DNA of 64,000 bases from Eudorina sp. 2006-703-Eu-15 (Eukaryota > Chlorophyta > Chlorophyceae > Chlamydomonadales > Volvocaceae). Below the pieces are notes generated by a model that had not been told where the DNA came from, did no database searches, and worked only from the letters and a program-made list of their open reading frames with translations. Within the stretch, counting starts at the first letter, position 1; every line of letters starts with the position of its first letter. Both the position numbers and the translations under genes were made by a program. Below are positions 61,201 to 64,000 of this stretch, one piece after another. Where the stretch lies: assembly GCA_003117195.1 (NCBI GenBank), contig BDSI01000175.1, forward strand, positions 144,176 through 208,175, in the 5' to 3' direction.

Positions 61201-63658
61201 ACCCAGACTGCCCACCCAGCGAGCGGGAGGTGTGTGTGTGATGGGATGGAGTTGGTTGGCGGTGCCAGGTTGGCGGGGCCGCCTGGGCAGCCCCATCGGC
61301 CGGCGGTCGCCTCGCGAGTAAGGGCGGGCGGGGATGAGGGCGGGCGGCGGGCGGCCGGGGGGGGGCAGGGGGAGCACAATAGCCCCTCAAGGGGGCCCGG
61401 CTGGCGTTGAGGAACTCGGGGAGTAAGGATTGGGGAACCGATGCGTGGCACAGGAGTCAATACGCGGAGGGGGCGGGGAGGGGGTTTCGAATGCGCGGCA
61501 TGACCCCGGGGGGATGAGACCCCGGGGAACCCTGCCACTGATTTGCGCCAACATATGCGTCAGCCGACCCCAGATGAAGATCTTAGTGCATCACCGCAGC
61601 TGCCCACTCCACCCCGCGCTCCCTCGTGCTCCTCGCCCCTTTCCACCCCCCGGCCCGCTTAACAGAGGGAGACGCGACGGTGGGCTACCTCACCTCCCCG
61701 GGCCGCCTCGCCGCCGCCACCGACGGCTACGGCGGCTGGGCCACCTCCAACGCTTCCCGCGCGCTCCGGAACCCCAACTACTACCGTTGGAACGTGTCCG
61801 ACGTCGACCGGTGCGCCGTCGCGGCGGCGGCGCCGGGCGGCTACGCGTCCTGGGCGATCGACCTGGGGTCCGTCGGCAACGTCACAATGCTTCAGGTACA
61901 CGGGTGCCTGCCTGGCGGGCGGGCGGGCGGGCGGGCGGGCGGGCGGGCGGGCGGGCGGGCGGGCGGGCGGGCGGCGGGCGGGCGGGGGGCGGGGGCTGGC
62001 TGGCTGGCTGGCTGGCTGCCTGGCTGGCTGGCTAACTGGCGGGCAGGGGGCGGGAGCTGGCTGGCTTTGTGGGTGGGTCCGCGCGGTCGGGGCCGTTGGT
62101 GCGGGGGCGGGCAGGGCAGTGCCGGGAGCGCTGGGTAGCTGGGTAGATCACCACAGATGCGCGGGCGGTGCCGGGCAGCTCGTGATGAGGGAGGGAGGGA
62201 GGGGGTGATTCCACAGGGCAGGGCTGGGGTCGCTAACCCACAGCGCCGACCGGCTCGAAGTCAGGGTCGCGCTGTTCGGCCGCCAGCCCATCCTGAGCGT
62301 CTTTGCGCGGTTTAATTCTGTAATTAAAAAGGGTTTGCCGTACCTTTCCCTGCCGTACCGTACGTGGTTGTACTGTACTGCACTGCACTGTATCATATCG
62401 ACCGCGGAACCCTAGGAACTCCGTCCCTCCCTCCTCCCCTCCGTCCTTCCACCCCACCCCCACCCCGGGGCTATAGATCCTGCTCGGCACCAGGGACCTG
62501 TCGGTCACCGTCAACGTGGCCCTGCTCAACAGCACCGCCGCCGAGCTGCTGTCGGCGGGGGTGTCGGCGGGAGGCGCGGTGCCGTACAGCTCGGGCGCCG
62601 CCCTCGCCGGCGGTACGGCACTCACCGTGCCGAACGGCACCATCGGCTGGGTCATGCCCGCGCTCAACATCAACAGCAGCAGCAGCAGCTCCGGAACCAC
62701 TTCCACCGTCTCCGGGAGCGGTGGCGGCGGCGCCGCCAACGGCTCCGAAACGGCCATCGGTCGGCTGCTCGTGATCAGCAACGCCGCGCAGAACGCGACG
62801 CTGACGCTGTGCCAGGTCTGGGTGTACGGCGACGTGGACGGCGGCGCCGGCGGCGCGCGCGCGGCCGTGTCGCTGCGGCGGGCCGCGGGGCGGGTGACGG
62901 TGGCGGTGGGGAGCTCGCCGCTGGACTTCGGGGCTCCAGCGACGCAGGCGACGGTGAGTCAGTACTCAGTAGTAGTTATCGGTTGGGAGTTACCGTTGGC
63001 ACGGCACCCCACTAGCTTTACGCATCGAATTGAGACTGACGTGTCCCTGGCGATTTGATTCGCCGGTCCATTTATGCCGTCAAGCCACTGTTACTTCCCC
63101 CTGCTTATGGATTGCCGTATTCCCTTCCCCATTGTCCAGGTCGCGCGGCGGCGCATTCTCGGCGCCACCGCGGCCCACTCCGCCGACGCTGATGCAACTG
63201 CAACAACAGAACCCTCGGGTGGTTATTATGATGACGATGATGATGATGTCGGAGGGCCCACCCTGGAGCTGCGCGGACTCCACCGCCGTCGTCCTCATCA
63301 CCACCCCCTGGGCCACCGGCGAGAGCTCCCTACCACCACCACTGCGAGGACATCGGACCTCCGCCAGAGCCGTCAACAGCAGCAACACAAGCAGCAACCG
63401 CAGCTGCAGCCGTATCGCGGCCTGGCCGCCGGTGCAGGAGCAGCTGGCGGCCGCGGCGGCGCCCGGAGTCGTCGAGCTGTCCTCCAGTCCACCAACACCA
63501 ACACCACCGCTAACGACACCACCACCATCACCACCACCACCACCTCGGGCCCCGCGGTGCTGCTGGTGGATCTGGGTCTGCCGCGGGCGGTGGAGGTGGC
63601 GGTGGTGGTGCTGCCGGACGGGTACAGCGGCTCGGTGGACGAGCTGAGCGGCCTCGTG
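49652..63658 (+). CDS. Gene C: secreted multi-module F5/8C-like (fucolectin-type) protein
   Basis: Seventeen exons join in frame: 49652-49797, 50488-50623, 51270-51475, 52231-52434, 54156-54725, 55039-55135, 55716-55792, 56690-56829, 57327-57432, 58310-58430, 59259-59420, 59800-59987, 60539-60813, 61037-61161, 61666-61895, 62477-62953 and 63140-63658 (3779 bp). Every border is GT-AG and phases agree. After an N-terminal part (about 230 residues, family unknown) come four full modules and a fifth begun. Each has the jelly-roll hallmarks of F5/8C-type lectins: a DLG-type strand (FDLGTRRRVVAVRI; TIDLGAVMPVERVEV) and a closing RYVTV...L.VCELDVF-type strand. Many NxS/T sites fit secretion. Role inferred: carbohydrate binding at the cell surface or matrix. 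Start and end not in view. Confidence 0.85.
50130..50163. repeat. (GGACT)n
   Basis: Pentanucleotide run in gene C intron 1. Confidence 0.95.
50705..50814. repeat. (GATGG)n / (GATGC)n
   Basis: Pentanucleotide array in gene C intron 2, changing from GATGG to GATGC units. Confidence 0.95.
52435..54155 (+). other. Gene C intron 4, with inserted AT-rich DNA
   Basis: 1.7 kb, several times longer than most gene C introns. 52700-53390 is much more AT-rich than its surroundings and ends at CACACGGA units plus the GC hairpin also seen at 488-541. Probably an inserted element of unknown class. Confidence 0.55.
53395..53470. repeat. GC-rich hairpin module, copy 2
   Basis: Same hairpin as 488-541 with three or four changes, again after CACACGGA. 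Confidence 0.8.
54156..55135 (+). CDS. Gene C F5/8C-like module 1
   Basis: Exon 5 (570 bp) has PWLAFDLGTRRRVVAVRIQA and a Ser/Asn/Gly-rich insert. Exon 6 ends GRYVSVQLQ and ICGVEVLG. Confidence 0.8.
55716..59420 (+). CDS. Gene C F5/8C-like module 2
   Basis: Exons 7-11: SYALVSRSKPCCVDSSSY, LAVDGLYNDNR, YLTIDLGAVMPVERVEV, SGRYVTVAMQGYYGHLRVCE. The best match to the fucolectin pattern in this gene. Confidence 0.85.
56003..56122. repeat. 40-bp tandem repeat, 3 copies
   Basis: Unit containing GGTCAAAGCGGGAATCGCGT, in gene C intron 7. Confidence 0.95.
58217..58287. repeat. (CCTG)n
   Basis: About 17 units, ending shortly before the acceptor of gene C exon 10. Confidence 0.97.
59025..59160. repeat. 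(GTG)n/(ATG)n trinucleotide array
   Basis: Imperfect GTG/ATG repeat in gene C intron 10. Confidence 0.93.
59555..59636. repeat. (TC)n then (TA)n
   Basis: Dinucleotide runs in gene C intron 11. Confidence 0.95.
59800..61161 (+). CDS. Gene C F5/8C-like module 3
   Basis: Exons 12-14: LLVDGVTPSRLHSA, FRIDLGGRFFVQHVQLHFSG, a long insert, then YRCGFWASYVYVAALR and CEVEVLV. Cys-rich loop around FPACAAS. Confidence 0.78.
61666..63658 (+). CDS. Gene C F5/8C-like module 4 and start of module 5
   Basis: Exon 15 has ASWAIDLGSVGNVTMLQ. Exon 16 closes LTLCQVWVYGDVDG. Exon 17 carries an Asp run, a Gln/His-rich low-complexity stretch, a Thr run and then VLLVDLGLPRAVEVAVVVLP, the DLG strand of a further module cut by the window end. 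Confidence 0.75.
61914..62036. repeat. (GGGC)n then (GGCT)n
   Basis: Tetranucleotide runs right after the donor of gene C exon 15. Confidence 0.95.
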
Positions 63659-63704
63659 GTGGGTGGGTGGGTGGGTGGGTGGGTGGGTGGGTGGGTGGGT
63701 GGGT
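63659..63704. repeat. (GGGT)n
   Basis: Begins at the donor of gene C exon 17 (GTGGGT), so the 5-prime splice site is itself part of the repeat. Confidence 0.95.
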
Positions 63705-64000
63705 GACACGTTGTGGGTGGGTGACACGTTGTGGGTGACACGTTGTGGGTGACACGTTGTGGGTGACACGTTGTGGGTGACACGTTGTGGGTGACACGTT
63801 GTGGGTGACACGTTGTGGGTGACACGTTGTGGGTGACACGTTGTGGGTGACACGTTGTGGGTGACACGTTGTGGGTGACACGTTGTGGGTGACACGTTGT
63901 GGGTGACACGTTGTGGGTGACACGTTGTGGGTGACACGTTGTGGGTGACACGTTGTGGGTGACACGTTGTGGGTGACACGTTGTGGGTGACACGTTGTGG
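63705..64000. repeat. 14-bp satellite (GTGGGTGACACGTT)n
   Basis: About 20 perfect or near-perfect units continuing past the window edge. Open minus frames across it are repeat artefacts. Confidence 0.98.

Noticed and set aside
63080..64000. Minus-strand ORFs with HPQRVT/CHPQRVTHNVSP repeats
   Set aside because: Translations of the 14-bp satellite and shadow of gene C exon 17.

Overview
The window looks like nuclear DNA of a volvocine green alga (Chlamydomonadales). The reasons are dense small introns with clean GT-AG borders, GC-rich exons, long microsatellites, Penelope-like and chromodomain Ty3/gypsy retroelements, and secreted multidomain proteins with proline-rich linkers, SRCR domains and F5/8C-like lectin modules. 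Species cannot be named from the sequence alone.

Layout. (1) 1-24448, minus strand: gene A, a secreted subtilisin-like protease joined through a Pro-rich linker to at least two SRCR domains. I could splice 14 exons in frame (about 708 residues). The gene runs off or is lost at the low-coordinate end, against an 8-bp satellite. One intron, between the catalytic-His exon and the next, is 13.2 kb. It has been filled by retroelements lying antisense to the gene: two short elements carrying hammerhead ribozymes, a partial element, and a degenerate full-size Penelope-like element with its own RT. They are separated by (CAG)n and (ACCGCC)n runs. (2) 24449-27059: spacer with a LINE-like scrap and a tRNA-like motif. 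(3) 27060-about 48205: gene B, a membrane-anchored SRCR protein on the minus strand, now broken. Its SRCR exon is split into two halves that lie about 19 kb apart in opposite orientations next to inverted copies of one LTR-like repeat, which points to an inversion. Between them sits a chromodomain gypsy element, 28039-46486, with a 5-bp target duplication (CCCTA). It has itself been invaded by a 3.28-kb TIR transposon carrying a multi-exon gene I do not recognise, by a TRIM element, by a 5.3-kb GC-rich block inside that TRIM, and by a LINE fragment. (4) 49652-63658, plus strand: gene C, 17 in-frame exons (about 1260 residues) encoding tandem F5/8C (fucolectin/discoidin-like) modules. It continues beyond the window into a 14-bp satellite.

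How the parts relate. Genes A, B and C all look like cell-surface or extracellular-matrix proteins of the kind expanded in volvocine algae; they do not form an operon or a pathway. The rest is a readable insertion history. Target duplications (GGCAC, GCATC, CCCTA, CTATAG) give precise boundaries for four insertions. Two reading frames rejoin exactly when an insertion is removed: gypsy gag-pol across the TRIM, and the gene B SRCR exon across ACTGT. Two related elements differ by the exact presence or absence of an 83-bp GT-AG intron, a footprint of movement through spliced RNA.
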